Positions 1 through 7,417 of a stretch of DNA of 25,132 nt are shown piece after piece. The stretch is from assembly GCA_900551815.1 (NCBI GenBank), contig URXE01000036.1, forward strand, positions 1 through 25,132, given 5' to 3'. Source of the stretch: an uncultured Collinsella sp. GTDB lineage: Bacteria; Actinomycetota; Coriobacteriia; Coriobacteriales; Coriobacteriaceae. The translations under genes were made by a program, and so were the position numbers. The stretch's first letter is position 1. Each line of letters begins with the position of its first letter. The notes under the pieces were generated by a model. It searched no databases and was not told where the DNA came from. It saw only the letters and a list, made by a program, of their open reading frames with translations.

Positions 1-1022
1 ACGACCGCATGGAGGCCGTGATGAAGGATCCGTACATCCTCATCACCGACCAGAAAATCTCCAGCGTTCAGGACATCATGCCTGTTCTCGAGGCTGTCCA
101 GCGCGCTGGCCGTGGCCTGCTCATCATCGCTGAGGACATCGACGGCGAGGCTCTGCCGACCCTGGTCCTCAACAAGATCCGTGGCGCCCTCAACGTCTGC
201 GCCGTCAAGGCCCCGGGCTACGGCGATCGCCGCAAGCGCATCCTCGAGGACATCGCCGTCCTCACCGGTGGTCAGGCTGCTCTGGACGAGCTTGGCGTGA
301 AGGTCGCTGACATCACCGCCGATATGCTCGGTACCGCTAAGTCCGTCACCATCTCCAAGGACAACACCGTCGTCGTCGGCGGCGCTGGCTCCAAGGAGGC
401 CATCGACGCCCGCATCGCTCAGATCAAGGGCGAGATGGAGAACACCACCTCTGACTTCGACCGCGAGAAGCTCCAGGAGCGCCTGGCCAAGCTCTCCGGT
501 GGCGTTGCCGTCATCAAGGTCGGCGCTGCTACCGAGTCTGAGCTCAAGGAGATCAAGCATCGCGTCGAGGACGCCCTGCAGGCTACCCGCGCTGCTGTCG
601 AGGAGGGCATTGTCGCTGGCGGCGGCGTCGCCTTCATGGACGCTGCTCCTGCGCTCGACGCTGTTGAGATCGACGACCCCGAGGAGAAGATTGGCGTCGA
701 TATCGTCAAGAAGGCTCTGACCGCTCCGGTCGCCACCATCGCCAAGAACGCTGGCTTTGAGGGCGCTGTCGTGGTCGACAAGGTTGCCGAGCTGCCCGCC
801 GGCCAGGGTCTCAACTCTGCCAACGGCGAGTGGGGCGACATGATCGAGATGGGCGTCCTCGACCCCGTCAAGGTCAGCCGCGTCACCCTGCAGAACGCTG
901 CTTCTGTCGCCAGCCTGATCCTCATCACCGAGGCCACCGTCTCCGATGTGCCCAAGAACACTCAGCTTGAGGACGCTATCGCTGCTGCCACCGCTGGTCA
1001 GCAGGGCGGCGGTATGTACTAA
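1..1022 (+). CDS. groEL: 60-kDa chaperonin GroEL, 3' part (5' end outside window)
   Basis: ATP-driven cytosolic chaperonin that folds proteins inside a double-ring cage with GroES. The reading frame is open from the window edge, so the gene is cut at its 5' end; the ATG at position 9 is internal. About 340 C-terminal residues are present, covering most of the apical domain and the second intermediate and equatorial segments. Family landmarks are [47 protein letters not shown], [27 protein letters not shown] sequence and [19 protein letters not shown]. The tail ends in a short GGGMY rather than a long GGM repeat. A strong terminator follows. No groES lies downstream, so any groES must be upstream or elsewhere. 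Confidence 0.98.
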   Translation, partial: DRMEAVMKDPYILITDQKISSVQDIMPVLEAVQRAGRGLLIIAEDIDGEALPTLVLNKIRGALNVCAVKAPGYGDRRKRILEDIAVLTGGQAALDELGVKVADITADMLGTAKSVTISKDNTVVVGGAGSKEAIDARIAQIKGEMENTTSDFDREKLQERLAKLSGGVAVIKVGAATESELKEIKHRVEDALQATRAAVEEGIVAGGGVAFMDAAPALDAVEIDDPEEKIGVDIVKKALTAPVATIAKNAGFEGAVVVDKVAELPAGQGLNSANGEWGDMIEMGVLDPVKVSRVTLQNAASVASLILITEATVSDVPKNTQLEDAIAAATAGQQGGGMY

Positions 1023-1101
1023 GGCCGACAAGGTCTAGAACTCCCACCGGGAATCCGGGGGCGTGACGGGGTTTCTCTCCGGAACGCCCTCGGTTAGATT
1101 G

Positions 1102-1149
1102 GGACCCCTTGTCCTGCTCCTTTGGAGCCGCGGACAAGGGGTCCTTTTT
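1102..1149 (+). terminator. Intrinsic terminator of groEL
   Basis: A perfect 13-bp stem, GGACCCCTTGTCC (1102-1114) with GGACAAGGGGTCC (1132-1144), is followed at once by five T. The loop holds a second small stem, GCTCC/GGAGC (1116-1128). It lies 80 bases after the groEL stop on the coding strand. Confidence 0.9.
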
Positions 1150-1202
1150 GTGCCAAGGTTTTTACAAGATGGTTTTAGGATTCAAGAAAAAGAGAGAATG
1201 TA

Positions 1203-1225
1203 GATGAAGGGGTATTTCCTTCGTC
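1203..1225 (-). terminator. Possible terminator of the unknown two-gene operon
   Basis: GATGAAGG (1203-1210) pairs with CCTTCGTC (1218-1225) with one G-U pair. On the minus strand the hairpin is followed by a T-rich stretch about 8-20 bases on, not directly. It lies 16-38 bases beyond the stop of the zinc-ribbon gene, where a terminator is expected, but the gap before the T tract makes the call moderate. Confidence 0.45.
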
Positions 1226-1240
1226 TCTAGTGCCGAACGA

Positions 1241-1537
1241 TTATTTTTTGGGAATCTTCGAGACTGCACCAAAGACCACAGCACCTAATGCGAGAACCGC
1301 GCTGCCTGCCGCGGCCCCCGTTTTCTTTATTCTGTCGACTCTGTCGGCATGTTTTGCTTCGCAGCGTGCGCAGAGCTTCTTCGAGGGGTCGTCAAGAAAT
1401 GTATAGCAGCCTTTCGACCTGCATACTGCTGCAAGTTCTGTCCCGCATTGGGGGCAATAGTCCATTGCAGCCTTGAACAGAGTCTTCTCCTTGTGAGCGG
1501 CACATTCGCCGTTAGGGCATCCTTTAACCGAGCTCAT
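1241..1537 (-). CDS. Small zinc-ribbon protein with a C-terminal membrane helix, function unknown
   Basis: A 98-residue protein that I cannot assign to a named family. Cysteines and histidines are paired as in zinc ribbons: C7, C12, H15, C28, C31 (CPQC), C39, C44, C56, C59 (CARC) and H63, enough for two zinc sites. A basic stretch (residues 66-72) precedes an Ala/Gly/Val-rich hydrophobic segment at about 75-92 and a KIPKK end, so the protein probably sits in the membrane with its zinc domain in the cytosol. The start has a strong AAGGAGG ribosome site inside the end of the upstream gene, and the two genes overlap by 14 bases, which implies translational coupling. The zinc binding and topology are inferred from residue pattern only. 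Confidence 0.75.
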   Translation of the reverse strand: MSSVKGCPNGECAAHKEKTLFKAAMDYCPQCGTELAAVCRSKGCYTFLDDPSKKLCARCEAKHADRVDRIKKTGAAAGSAVLALGAVVFGAVSKIPKK

Positions 1538-2558
1538 CTACGGCCTCCTTTTCGTCATTAATTGCCTCGAGATAGAAGGTTTTTTCGGGGGCGGCGAGCG
1601 CTTTACTGAGTTCTGACACATCGAGCTGCAAAGCGGCTCTCGAACGCCAAACGCCATGGTCGGTGCCGTCATCCGAGGCGTCAAATTCAGCAAGTAGACC
1701 GGCGCGCGATCCGACCGTCTGCTCGATAAGGCATGAGTAGGCTTCGAGGGCGGCTGCCATAGCCTTAACTTCGCCTTGCTCACAATAAATAGCCGCACGA
1801 GCGATTGAGGCTTGATGTAACGCAGGGAAGCATCGGTTAACTGCAGCCATTTTCTCGTCGATTAGTTCCGCGCGTTTGCCTTTCGCTTTCTGGTATTCTC
1901 CATTGGAGAGGTATTCGATATTTTCTTGAAGCTCAAGGTTGAGTTGGGCCGAGGCGTCTGAAAGCGCTCGGAGAGCTTGGGCTACCAGCAGCTTTCGCAT
2001 TCCCGTATCGGAAACATCTCTTGCCTCGAGGTAGAGGGCCATGCCGCTGCGAAATAGACCGATTCGATCGTTTTGTTGGCTCCGAAGGACTTCCTTGGCC
2101 CTTCCGTCGATCACCGTGATTTGTTCCGCAATTCCATCGAGCTGCTGCTGCAAGGCTTTCATCTGTATTGTGTTTGCTGCCTGCACGGGATCGATTCCTT
2201 GGGAGAACTCTTCTTTCTTAATAGGGAGCTTTTTGCCGAATTTTCCATCTGCTTGTTTCAACTGGGCAAAGGTATTGCCCAGCTTGTCTGTGGTCAGCTT
2301 AATGTCGCCACGGTCAATCGCTTGAAGTGTATCGTCCGAGGCGTCGACGACCAGGCGAAAACCTTTTTCAGTCGCTTTGGTTAGCTGGGCAATATCCGGC
2401 GTCTGTCGTTCCATGGCTTTAATGACGTCCGTAATGATGTCATCTGCTTCGTTGCAGCTTTTCTTTATTGCGGCGCTCAGCAGGGCAAGTGGTGAGCGGT
2501 CGACTGAATCCGCAATCGCTTGCGACTCTGACTTTGCCAAGGAATCATCTGAACTCAC
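1524..2558 (-). CDS. Helical protein of unknown function (about 344 aa)
   Basis: I do not recognise this protein. It is predicted soluble, with no signal peptide or membrane segment, and is rich in Ala, Leu, Gln, Lys and Glu with long helix-prone stretches, notably a middle region around MKALQQQLDGIAEQITVIDG and a following Leu/Ala-rich region, which suggests helical bundles or coiled coil. I chose the GTG start at 2558 because AGAGAGGG lies 7 bases upstream. The in-frame ATG at 2591 has no ribosome site and overlaps a perfect TATAAT, so it probably lies upstream of the transcript start; using it would add 11 residues. The gene overlaps the zinc-ribbon gene by 14 bases, so the two probably act together. 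The DNA looks less GC-rich than the flanking groEL and rib genes, hinting at acquisition. Confidence 0.75.
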   Translation of the reverse strand: MSSDDSLAKSESQAIADSVDRSPLALLSAAIKKSCNEADDIITDVIKAMERQTPDIAQLTKATEKGFRLVVDASDDTLQAIDRGDIKLTTDKLGNTFAQLKQADGKFGKKLPIKKEEFSQGIDPVQAANTIQMKALQQQLDGIAEQITVIDGRAKEVLRSQQNDRIGLFRSGMALYLEARDVSDTGMRKLLVAQALRALSDASAQLNLELQENIEYLSNGEYQKAKGKRAELIDEKMAAVNRCFPALHQASIARAAIYCEQGEVKAMAAALEAYSCLIEQTVGSRAGLLAEFDASDDGTDHGVWRSRAALQLDVSELSKALAAPEKTFYLEAINDEKEAVDELG

Positions 2559-2589
2559 GGTTGTACCCTCTCTAACTATAGATTCACTC

Positions 2590-2618
2590 ATTATAGATTG
2601 GTATTTTGTGATGTTGCC
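2590..2618 (-). promoter_or_regulatory. Probable promoter of the unknown two-gene operon
   Basis: Read on the minus strand, a perfect TATAAT occupies 2595-2590, with GGCAAC 17 bases upstream as a poor -35. Transcription would start near 2583, downstream of the ATG at 2591 and upstream of the GTG at 2558. This supports the GTG start. Confidence 0.5.
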
Positions 2619-2686
2619 TAGCTAGCGGATTGGTGTTCTTGTCGTACCCCATTCTATTACCTCACCATAAATTACCCTTGGCATAC

Positions 2687-2714
2687 TTGCGTGAAAACCT
2701 GCCCGTGCTACACT
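2687..2714 (+). promoter_or_regulatory. Probable promoter of the riboflavin-transport operon
   Basis: TTGCGT (2687-2692) and TACACT (2709-2714) are 16 bases apart, and TGC directly before the -10 gives an extended -10 element. Transcription would begin near 2721, just before the FMN aptamer. Confidence 0.5.
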
Positions 2715-2725
2715 TGCAATTGCTG

Positions 2726-2902
2726 TTTCAGGGCGGGGTGAAATTCCCCACTGGCGGTAAATTGGGCGGTGTCAAAGGGACGCCGTGGCGCAGGCGAGAT
2801 GCCTGCGACCGAGCCGATGAGTCCGCGACCCGTGTGTGCGTTGGTTCGCATGCCGGCTGAACTGGTGAGATCCCAGTACCAACGGTTAGAGTCCGGATGA
2901 AA
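2726..2902 (+). promoter_or_regulatory. FMN riboswitch (RFN element)
   Basis: The conserved RFN segments appear in order: GGGGTGAAATTCCCC with CTGGCGGTAA (from 2736), GAGCCGATGAGTCCGCGACC, then GGTGAGATCCCAGTACCAACGGTTAGAGTCCGGATGAAAG in pieces up to about 2903. TTTC (2726-2729) can pair with GAAA (2899-2902) to close P1. An extra variable stem, GCAGGCGAGATGCCTGC, is present. Only 15 bases separate the aptamer from the ATG and they include the ribosome site, so there is no room for a terminator; FMN probably blocks translation start of the transporter genes. The mode of control is inferred from spacing. Confidence 0.95.
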
Positions 2903-2917
2903 GAGGCAGGTGATCTT

Positions 2918-3508
2918 ATGTCTGAACAGTCGCAGCATATCCATTTTGAGAACACGAATAGGTGGAGCACCAAACAGCTCGTTACCATGGCGTTGATGTG
3001 CGCCTTGGGAGCACTGTTTATGTATGTGCAGCTGCCCATCCTTCCCTCGGCGCCGTTTTTGACGTATGACCCGTCGCTGGTGCCGGCGATGGTGTGTGGA
3101 TTTGCGTATGGCCCTGGTGCCGGCACAGCTGTTGCCGCTATGGCGATCGTTATCCATGCACTTACCACGGGCGATTGGGTCGGTGCGCTTATGAACTTGG
3201 TTGCCACGCTGGGCTATATTCTGCCTGCGGCTATCGTCTACCAGAAGATGCACACCTACAAGGGTGCCGTGATTGGCCTGGCGCTGGGCGTTATTGCCGC
3301 TACGGCGCTTTCTATGGTTGCGAACCTGACCATCGGCGTTTGGTTCTGGTATGGCTCGGCCGATGTGATTTTGCCACTCATGCTTCCTGCTGTTCTGCCG
3401 TTCAACCTTATCAAGACCGTGCTTAACTCGGTATTGACGCTTGCAGTGTACAAGGCGGTCTCCAACCTCATCACGCCTAAAAAGGACCAGGTCAAAGGCC
3501 GCGCATGA
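2918..3508 (+). CDS. ribU: Riboflavin ECF transporter S component RibU
   Basis: Membrane-embedded substrate-binding subunit of an energy-coupling-factor transporter, expected to bind riboflavin with high affinity at the cell membrane. The 196-residue protein has about six hydrophobic segments and the family pattern LPILPSAPFLTYDPSLVPAMV near residues 37-57, followed by a Gly/Pro loop (GFAYGPGAG). The start at 2918 is preceded by AGAGGCAGG. An earlier in-frame ATG at 2897 is the conserved GGATGAAAG of the riboswitch and is not a start. The FMN riboswitch directly upstream fixes the substrate class, and the gene overlaps the ATPase gene by four bases (ATGA). Confidence 0.95.
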   Translation: MSEQSQHIHFENTNRWSTKQLVTMALMCALGALFMYVQLPILPSAPFLTYDPSLVPAMVCGFAYGPGAGTAVAAMAIVIHALTTGDWVGALMNLVATLGYILPAAIVYQKMHTYKGAVIGLALGVIAATALSMVANLTIGVWFWYGSADVILPLMLPAVLPFNLIKTVLNSVLTLAVYKAVSNLITPKKDQVKGRA

Positions 3509-5409
3509 TTGAGTGTCGGGGCGTTTCCTTTAGCTATGACGGTGCTGCATCGGCGCTCGATGGCATCGATCTGAACATCGAGGATGGCGAGTTTTTCTGC
3601 ATCCTCGGCGGAAACGGGTCGGGCAAGTCGACGTTTGCCAAGCATTTGAACGCGCTGCTGCAGCCCGATGCGGGAACGGTGTGCGTCAACGGCATGGACG
3701 CGTCCGATCCCGAGCTGGTTTACGACATCCGTTCGACTGCGGGCATGGTGTTCCAGAATCCCGACGACCAGCTGGTGGCGACGCTTGTCGAGGACGATGT
3801 TGCGTTTGGTCCCGAGAACTTAGGGGTCGAATCGGCCCAGATTGCGCAGCGCGTGCGCGAGGCGCTGAAGGCCGTGGGTCTGGTGGGCTTTGAGCGCCAC
3901 GAGACCCACGCTCTCTCGGGCGGACAAAAGCAGCGCGTGGCGCTTGCCGGCGTGCTCGCCATGGAGCCGCGCGTGCTCATCTTGGATGAGGCCTCCTCGA
4001 TGCTCGATCCGCGCGGACGCAAGGGTCTTATGAAGGCTTGTCACGCGCTGCACGAACGCGGCATGACCATCGTGATGATTACGCACTTTATGGAAGAGGC
4101 CGCTGAGGCCGATCGCGTTGCTGTCTTCCGGGCGGGCCGCGTTGCCATGCTCGGTACGCCCGAGGAGATCTTGACGCGGGCGGACGAACTCGCGCGGCTG
4201 AACCTGGATATGCCGGCATCGTGCTGTCTTGGCAGGGCGCTTCGCGCGAAGGGCGTGCCCATTTGCGCGAAGGTGCGCGAGGCGGATATGGTCGCCGATA
4301 TAGCGCAGGCTTATGCCGAGCAGAGTGAGACAGACATCGTCGGGTGGCCTTTCGCATCCGATCCTCGTATTCCCGACAACGTTTCCTCTGCGCTCGATGG
4401 CGCAGACGCACTGGAGCCCGTCATCGAGATTTCGCACCTTTCGTATAGCTATTCGCTGAGCGCCCGCGAGCGTCGTCGTTGGCATAAGCGCTCAGCCGCC
4501 GAGGGTGCATCGAACAAACAGACCCTCTGGGGCAACGACCCTAGCAGCCCCTGGGCGTTGCGAAATGTGTCGCTAACGGTGCGTCGTGGCGAGTTTCTGG
4601 GCCTTGCGGGCCATACCGGTTCGGGTAAGTCGACGCTGGTTCAGCATCTTAACGGCCTGATTCGTCCCCAGGAGGGTTCCGTTTGCGCATTGGGGCTCGA
4701 CCTGGTAAACAAGAAAGATGCCGCCGCGGTTAAGGCAAAGGTCGGCGTGGTGTTTCAGTATTCCGAGCGTCAACTGTTTGCCGAGACTGTGGCACAGGAC
4801 GTGGCATTTGGTCCGCATAACCTTGGCTTGTCACAGTCCGAGGTTGCCCGCCGCGTTGAGTCATCGCTCGCACGCGTGGGCCTCGACCTGGCCACGGTGG
4901 GCGATAAGAGCCCCTTTGAGCTCTCGGGCGGGCAGCAGCGGCGCGTGGCGTTTGCCGGCGTGCTCGCCATGGAGCCCGAGGTCCTGGTACTCGATGAGCC
5001 CATGGCGGGGCTCGATCCGGCGGCGCGCAGTGACTTCCTGGAGCTTATCGATCGACTTCACCATGGGGGCCTGACCGTCGTCATGGTCTCACACAGTATG
5101 GATGACCTTGCCAATTGCTGCGACCGTATTGTCGTGATGAACGAGGGCGCGGTGTTTGCCGAGGGCACGCCCGCTCAGGTTTTTGCGCATGCGGATGAGC
5201 TTAAATCAATCGGCTTGGGTGTTCCCGCTGCCCAGCGCATGGCGCTGGCGCTTGCGAAGGCAGGCGTGCCGCTGCGCTTTGACGGCCTCTATACGGTTGA
5301 GTCGTTGGCAGTCGAACTGTCAGACTTGCTGCTCGGTTGTGCGGATGGTCCTTCGGGCGCTTCGCATCGGGCCGATTCCAGTGCGTCCGCGCGAGAGGAG
5401 GGCTGCTAA
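3505..5409 (+). CDS. Fused ECF transporter ATPase (two EcfA domains in one chain)
   Basis: Energizing subunit of the ECF transporter; hydrolyses ATP at the cytosolic face to drive riboflavin uptake with RibU and EcfT. The 634-residue chain holds two complete ABC domains. Domain 1 has Walker A GGNGSGKST (35-43), Q84 in FQNPDDQ, LSGGQ (137-141), Walker B VLILDE (157-162) and H194. Domain 2 has GHTGSGKST (369-377), Q418, LSGGQ (473-477), VLVLDE (493-498) and H530. Both sites look catalytically complete. In many bacteria EcfA1 and EcfA2 are separate proteins; here they are joined by a linker of about 70-120 residues containing a basic RERRRWHKR stretch (321-329). ATG overlaps the ribU stop, and TAATG joins it to ecfT. 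Confidence 0.95.
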   Translation: MIECRGVSFSYDGAASALDGIDLNIEDGEFFCILGGNGSGKSTFAKHLNALLQPDAGTVCVNGMDASDPELVYDIRSTAGMVFQNPDDQLVATLVEDDVAFGPENLGVESAQIAQRVREALKAVGLVGFERHETHALSGGQKQRVALAGVLAMEPRVLILDEASSMLDPRGRKGLMKACHALHERGMTIVMITHFMEEAAEADRVAVFRAGRVAMLGTPEEILTRADELARLNLDMPASCCLGRALRAKGVPICAKVREADMVADIAQAYAEQSETDIVGWPFASDPRIPDNVSSALDGADALEPVIEISHLSYSYSLSARERRRWHKRSAAEGASNKQTLWGNDPSSPWALRNVSLTVRRGEFLGLAGHTGSGKSTLVQHLNGLIRPQEGSVCALGLDLVNKKDAAAVKAKVGVVFQYSERQLFAETVAQDVAFGPHNLGLSQSEVARRVESSLARVGLDLATVGDKSPFELSGGQQRRVAFAGVLAMEPEVLVLDEPMAGLDPAARSDFLELIDRLHHGGLTVVMVSHSMDDLANCCDRIVVMNEGAVFAEGTPAQVFAHADELKSIGLGVPAAQRMALALAKAGVPLRFDGLYTVESLAVELSDLLLGCADGPSGASHRADSSASAREEGC

Positions 5410-6209
5410 TGGAGGCGTTTTCGTTTGGCAGCTACTATCCCGGCGATAGCGCAATCCACCGCCTGGACCCGCGAACCAAGTTGCTCTTGGGCTTTGTGTT
5501 TCTGATCACGACGCTCACGGTCAGTAGCTTCCGCGGACTGGTCCCGGTCGCAATCTTCGTTGTCCTGATCTATACCGTGTCCCGGGTGCCGGCTCGTCGC
5601 GTCCTGTCATCGATGGCACCGCTGCTGGCGATTGTCGCGGTGGTCGCGGTGCTCAACCTGTTTTCCGACCAGAGCGGGCGCATTCTGTGGCAGCTCGGCT
5701 TTTTGCAGATAAGCGAGGGCTCGCTACATTCCGCCGCCTTTATGGCGTGCCGCCTGACCTTGATGATGGCCGGTATGAGCGCTATCACGCTCACCACACC
5801 GACGCTCGACCTCACCGCGGGCTTTGAGCGCCTGCTCGCGCCGTTTGCGCGTGTGGGACTTCCTGCGCACGAGCTCGGCATGATCATGGGTATCGCGCTG
5901 CGCTTTATGCCGCAGTTTGCCACCGAGATGAAGCAGACGGCCGATGCGCAGGCGAGCCGCGGTGCGCGCGTGACGGGAGGCCCGCTCGGCGGCGTGCGTA
6001 TGCTCGGCAGTGTGGCGATTCCGCTGTTCACGGGCGTGTTCCGTCATGCCGAAACGCTGTCTGCCGCCATGGATGCCCGTTGCTATCATGGCGAGCAGGG
6101 CCGCACACGTCTGCATGCGCTTGCATTTGGCCGCGGCGATGCGTTGGCGGCGGTGGTGACGGCGTTGCTGCTCATCTGCGTCATCGTCATCAATCTTCAA
6201 CTTGTTTAG
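5409..6209 (+). CDS. ecfT: ECF transporter transmembrane component EcfT
   Basis: Membrane scaffold that couples the ATPase domains to the S component. The 266-residue protein has several hydrophobic helices, the N-terminal pattern HRLDPRTKLL (17-26), and the cytosolic coupling-helix motifs ASRGA (182-186) and DARCYHG (222-228). The latter is a variant of the usual Ala-Arg-Gly pattern. GAGAGGAGGG precedes the ATG, which overlaps the stop of the ATPase gene as TAATG, so I chose this start over an upstream in-frame one at 5337 that would lie within the ATPase gene. A dedicated RibU-EcfAA-EcfT unit under an FMN riboswitch suggests a riboflavin-specific transporter rather than a shared module. Confidence 0.95.
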   Translation: MEAFSFGSYYPGDSAIHRLDPRTKLLLGFVFLITTLTVSSFRGLVPVAIFVVLIYTVSRVPARRVLSSMAPLLAIVAVVAVLNLFSDQSGRILWQLGFLQISEGSLHSAAFMACRLTLMMAGMSAITLTTPTLDLTAGFERLLAPFARVGLPAHELGMIMGIALRFMPQFATEMKQTADAQASRGARVTGGPLGGVRMLGSVAIPLFTGVFRHAETLSAAMDARCYHGEQGRTRLHALAFGRGDALAAVVTALLLICVIVINLQLV

Positions 6210-6240
6210 GCGCGATTCGAGCGCAGGAAAGGGGGTCCTT

Positions 6241-6687
6241 ATGACCGACAACGATCGCACGGCGCGGCTCGAGCGCGCCTGTTCGTATCTTAGGCGTATT
6301 CCGGCGTGGTATCTTGCCACGATCGACGTGACGGACGGACATCAGCCGCGCGTGAGGCCGTTCTCGTTTGCCATGGTCGATGATGGCAAGCTGTGGTTTT
6401 GCACCTCGCGCGATAAGGACGTGTGGGCCGAGCTCAGCGCGAACCCCAAGTTTGAGGTTTCGGGCTGGAAACCGGGGGAGTGTTGGATTGTGCTGACCGG
6501 CGAGGCCGCGCTCGAGGACGACGCGGTCGTGAGCGACCGGGTGCGCCAAGCCGGCTTTAAGCACATGGTGGGCATCGGCGAAGACCACGAGGGCGCCAAC
6601 GACGGTCGCCTTGCGTTTTTCTCGGTTCGCAACATCGTCGCCCGCTTCTGCGATATCGACGGCAGCGAGGAACGTCTGGAGCTTTAA
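6241..6687 (+). CDS. Pyridoxamine 5'-phosphate oxidase-like FMN-binding split-barrel protein (copy 1)
   Basis: A 148-residue protein of the flavin-reductase/PNPOx-like split-barrel fold. Recognisable features are the start RIPAWYLATID (19-29), PRVRPFSFAMVDDGKLWFCTS (37-57 region) and DVWAEL with a following beta strand; such proteins usually bind FMN, or sometimes F420 or haem, as dimers. The reaction is unknown. AAAGGGGG lies upstream of the chosen ATG. It begins 31 bases after ecfT with no terminator between, so it is probably in the riboflavin-uptake transcript, which fits an FMN-dependent role. It is a tandem paralogue of the next gene. Confidence 0.88.
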   Translation: MTDNDRTARLERACSYLRRIPAWYLATIDVTDGHQPRVRPFSFAMVDDGKLWFCTSRDKDVWAELSANPKFEVSGWKPGECWIVLTGEAALEDDAVVSDRVRQAGFKHMVGIGEDHEGANDGRLAFFSVRNIVARFCDIDGSEERLEL

Positions 6688-6741
6688 CCCTAAGGCAGCT
6701 AAAACAGCCCCGACCCAAAAAGACGAGTGCCAGGAGGACAC

Positions 6742-7152
6742 ATGGACGGATTGAATACGGTTTTGGAGTATCTGACGTCGGTGCCGGCATGGTATTTGGC
6801 GACGAGCGTTGACGGACAGCCGCATGTGCGTCCGTTCTCGTTTGCACAGATTCAGGACGGCAAGCTGTGGTTTGTAACGGCGCGCACCAAAGACGTGTGG
6901 CAAGAGTTGCTGCAAAATCAACGCTTTGAGGCCACGAGTTGGTGGCCGGGCCATGGCTGGCTCATCTTGCGCGGGCACGCCGGCTTGGATGACCAGGCTG
7001 CCCCCGATATGCGCGAGGCCGGCTGGAAGCATCTGGAGCGCTTGGGCGAGCATTATGAGGGGCCCAACGACCCCACGCTCGTCTTCTTTAGCGTCGAGGA
7101 GCCGGAGGCTTTCATCTGCAACCACGACGAATGGGTACCGGTCGAGCTCTAA
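6742..7152 (+). CDS. Pyridoxamine 5'-phosphate oxidase-like FMN-binding split-barrel protein (copy 2)
   Basis: A 136-residue paralogue of the preceding gene. Shared blocks are VPAWYLATSVDGQPHVRPFSF, QDGKLWFVT with KDVWQEL, a WxPGxxWxxLxGxAxLDD-like stretch, and an EGPNDPTLVFFSV ending. The ATG at 6742 is preceded by CAGGAGG at good distance. The 54-base gap to copy 1 holds no terminator, and a hairpin terminator follows this gene, so it is the last gene of the riboflavin-uptake run. FMN is the likely cofactor by family and by context; the substrate is unknown. The copies have diverged well beyond recent duplication. Confidence 0.88.
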   Translation: MDGLNTVLEYLTSVPAWYLATSVDGQPHVRPFSFAQIQDGKLWFVTARTKDVWQELLQNQRFEATSWWPGHGWLILRGHAGLDDQAAPDMREAGWKHLERLGEHYEGPNDPTLVFFSVEEPEAFICNHDEWVPVEL

Positions 7153-7198
7153 AAGAGTTCTCCCGACGACCCCAACAATATAAATAACCGTCTATATC

Positions 7199-7249
7199 GG
7201 GCCCCACATCGCAACGGCACCGCAAGGTGCACCGGGCTATGTGGGGCCC
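7199..7249 (+). terminator. Hairpin terminator after the riboflavin-uptake operon
   Basis: A perfect 11-bp stem, GGGCCCCACAT (7199-7209) with ATGTGGGGCCC (7239-7249), encloses a second stem GCACC/GGTGC (7217-7230). The downstream sequence ATTGTTATTTG is T-rich but lacks a solid T run, so termination is likely but not certain. Confidence 0.7.
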
Positions 7250-7297
7250 ATTGTTATTTGTCAATTCCTTCGAGTGAATGTGTCGGGACTGTTTCAA

Positions 7298-7332
7298 TGC
7301 ATGAATATGCAAAAGATTTGCGTAGATATGCA
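7298..7332 (+). promoter_or_regulatory. Tandem ArgR operators (ARG boxes) of the arg operon
   Basis: Two imperfect palindromes lie side by side: TGCATGAATATGCA (7298-7311) and TGCGTAGATATGCA (7319-7332). Their centres are exactly 21 bp apart, the spacing of paired ARG boxes in E. coli, and TGCAT half-sites resemble those described for actinobacterial ArgR. They sit about 90 bp upstream of argC. ArgR with arginine is expected to repress here; no argR gene is in the window. Confidence 0.75.
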
Positions 7333-7349
7333 TCTTCTGGTGCTAAAGT
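7318..7349 (+). promoter_or_regulatory. Possible argC promoter overlapping the second ARG box
   Basis: An extended -10 TGC-TAAAGT ends at 7349. TTGCGT at 7318-7323 is a possible -35, though the 20-base spacing is long. The overlap with the second operator would suit repression. The -35 assignment is weak. Confidence 0.35.
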
Positions 7350-7417
7350 TTCAACCCACTTCATAACGACGGCTGCGGGATGCGCATTGGTGCATAACTG
7401 CAGACAAGGAGTCTGAT

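Noticed and set aside
2897..2917. In-frame ATG giving ribU seven more residues
   Set aside because: It is the conserved GGATGAAAG end of the FMN riboswitch, and the ATG at 2918 has its own ribosome site.
7391..7402. Third ArgR-like site TGCATAACTGCA before argC
   Set aside because: Half-site spacing is two bases shorter than in the two clear ARG boxes and it is not in phase with them.
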